Below, piece by piece: positions 33,484-34,417 of a DNA stretch of 34,417 nt. Each line of letters opens with the position of its first letter. Position 1 is the first letter of the stretch. The notes beneath the pieces are model-generated. The model made no database searches and was not told the DNA's origin. It saw only the letters and a program-made list of their open reading frames with translations. Source of the DNA: an uncultured Lachnospiraceae bacterium (GTDB taxonomy: Bacteria > Bacillota > Clostridia > Lachnospirales > Lachnospiraceae); the NCBI GenBank assembly GCA_947630855.1, contig CANRJF010000027.1:1-34417 (forward strand), in the 5' to 3' direction. The translations under genes were made by a program, and so were the position numbers.

Positions 33484-34417
33484 ATGAATATGGGAAAAAT
33501 AAAAGGAATGTGCCTTTGCATGGCAATCTGCCTGCTGGTTCCAAAGGCAGATGTTTATGGACAAACACCGCTGAAACTTCAGGGGTATACAGCCGGCGGG
33601 GAAGAGGGGGAAAATGTTTCTGTCATAACAAATGAGGAGGGCAGTTTAGAGATACAGTTCTCTTTTGGGGAAGAAGGATACCATACGGTTACTGCTTTTT
33701 TAAATGATAAGCAGGAACCGAAAAAAGAAAGGGGTATCCGCTTTACCGTGGAAAACCGTTCCGGCATACCCGCCAGAATGAATATGGCATTAATTAATAA
33801 TGAGGGAACCGTATTGCAGGTAAAGGATGGCTGTTATGTACGGCTTTTAGGGCAGGAGGGGGAATCTTATGCCCTCACAGAAAACGGCTGTTTTCAACTT
33901 CCCCAGGATTTTTCCGGGGATGTGGAACTTCCCTTTGAACTTTATGCCAGTGATTTTGGAGAGGCAGGGAAAGGAGCCCTAAAAGAGATTATGGGCTACG
34001 GCATGGTCTGTGTGACAGAGGGGAAATCCCCCTGTCATCTGGTGTTTCATCAGATGTCCTTTGCCGGTAAAGGGGATTTAAAAGATGTGCAGGAAGGGGC
34101 GTTTCTTGCAATTGAGGGAGCAGACCAGATACTGCGCCCCAATGTGGGGGAGAGCAAAGAACAGTATAAGGGCATTGTTTACAATATGCTGGGAAAAGGA
34201 GAAGAAACGCCGGTTTCTTTTTCTGTCCGGGAAGAAGCGGAAAACATACTTGTAGAGGATGGGGGCTGGGTGACGGTGCAGGCCGGCGCACAGGGGGATT
34301 CTTTCTCCCTTATGGCAGAGACAGGGGATGGCATGAAGGCGGTAAAAGAAATCATGTTGAAAGAGTCCTGGACAAAACAGGTGCTGACGGAAAACGGCTA
34401 TGACGCTTCTATCGCCC
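33484..34417 (+). CDS. Secreted protein downstream of the GT2, 3' end outside the window
   Basis: The ATG at 33484 follows GGGAG, 18 bases after the GT2 stop, and the frame stays open to the window edge (311 codons seen). Residues 1-27 form a Sec signal peptide (CLCMAICLLVPKADVYGQ). The rest is acidic and looks beta-rich, with no motif I recognise. By position it could be a BcsB-like or other extracytoplasmic partner of the synthase, but no homology is claimed. Confidence 0.72.
   Translation, partial: MNMGKIKGMCLCMAICLLVPKADVYGQTPLKLQGYTAGGEEGENVSVITNEEGSLEIQFSFGEEGYHTVTAFLNDKQEPKKERGIRFTVENRSGIPARMNMALINNEGTVLQVKDGCYVRLLGQEGESYALTENGCFQLPQDFSGDVELPFELYASDFGEAGKGALKEIMGYGMVCVTEGKSPCHLVFHQMSFAGKGDLKDVQEGAFLAIEGADQILRPNVGESKEQYKGIVYNMLGKGEETPVSFSVREEAENILVEDGGWVTVQAGAQGDSFSLMAETGDGMKAVKEIMLKESWTKQVLTENGYDASIA

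Noticed and set aside
1..34417. CRISPR arrays, rRNA, tRNA genes and complete insertion sequences
   Set aside because: No regularly spaced repeats, cloverleaf, rRNA core or transposase with terminal repeats was seen. Only the Rpn-family gene suggests mobility.

Overview
The window looks like a chromosomal segment of a gut-type Clostridia bacterium, most likely Lachnospiraceae (inference). The basis is moderate-to-low GC, strong AGGAGG-type ribosome binding sites, several hybrid histidine kinases of the 'MSHDIRTPMNAI' type, an aspartate-aminotransferase-fold arginine decarboxylase, carboxyspermidine-pathway genes and an Rpn/PDDEXK-family nuclease gene.

Layout. (1) 1-4700 is an AT-rich, partly decayed accessory region that looks defence-related. 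It holds a structured leader RNA in front of a DUF3800 gene that appears to have lost its middle third, a graveyard stretch with a C-terminal remnant of an AlbA_2-type ATPase, and an intact single-gene TOTE-type primase-helicase-PLD protein. Next comes a hairpin-rich intergenic stretch. (2) 4697-16282 is a signalling block. It contains a cytosolic PAS-rich hybrid kinase with two receiver domains, a membrane-anchored LysM protein, and a periplasmic-binding-domain hybrid kinase. A four-ORF minus-strand phosphorelay operon follows: HPt, receiver, degenerate HD-GYP and a membrane hybrid kinase. The receiver and HD-GYP ORFs look like one protein split at an A9 tract. (3) 16740-21560 is a plus-strand run: Gfo/Idh oxidoreductase, formate/nitrite transporter, an aldo/keto reductase with a 4Fe-4S domain interrupted by an in-frame TGA, and a 7TM-type diguanylate cyclase. 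(4) 21629-23811 holds a small helical protein, a TetR regulator divergent from a CheW-like protein, and a frameshifted GNAT acetyltransferase. (5) 23959-31117 is a polyamine cluster: Arg decarboxylase, SpeE-like synthase, carboxy(nor)spermidine dehydrogenase, an intervening Rpn-type nuclease gene, carboxynorspermidine decarboxylase and agmatine deiminase. (6) 31135 to the end holds a BcsA-like GT2 with a PilZ domain, followed by a secreted protein that runs off the window.

How the parts may work together. The kinases, HPt and receivers supply a multistep phosphorelay. The HD-GYP-like, GGDEF and PilZ domains suggest cyclic-di-GMP output, with exopolysaccharide synthesis by the GT2 as one plausible target. 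The polyamine genes encode arginine to agmatine to N-carbamoylputrescine, plus an aspartate-semialdehyde-dependent route to spermidine. Neither speD nor aguB is in the window.

Three genes are broken by a single base or codon (A9 tract, A6 tract, TGA). Sequencing error, recent decay or phase variation should all be considered. All family assignments come from reading motifs in the translated sequence; no database search was run.
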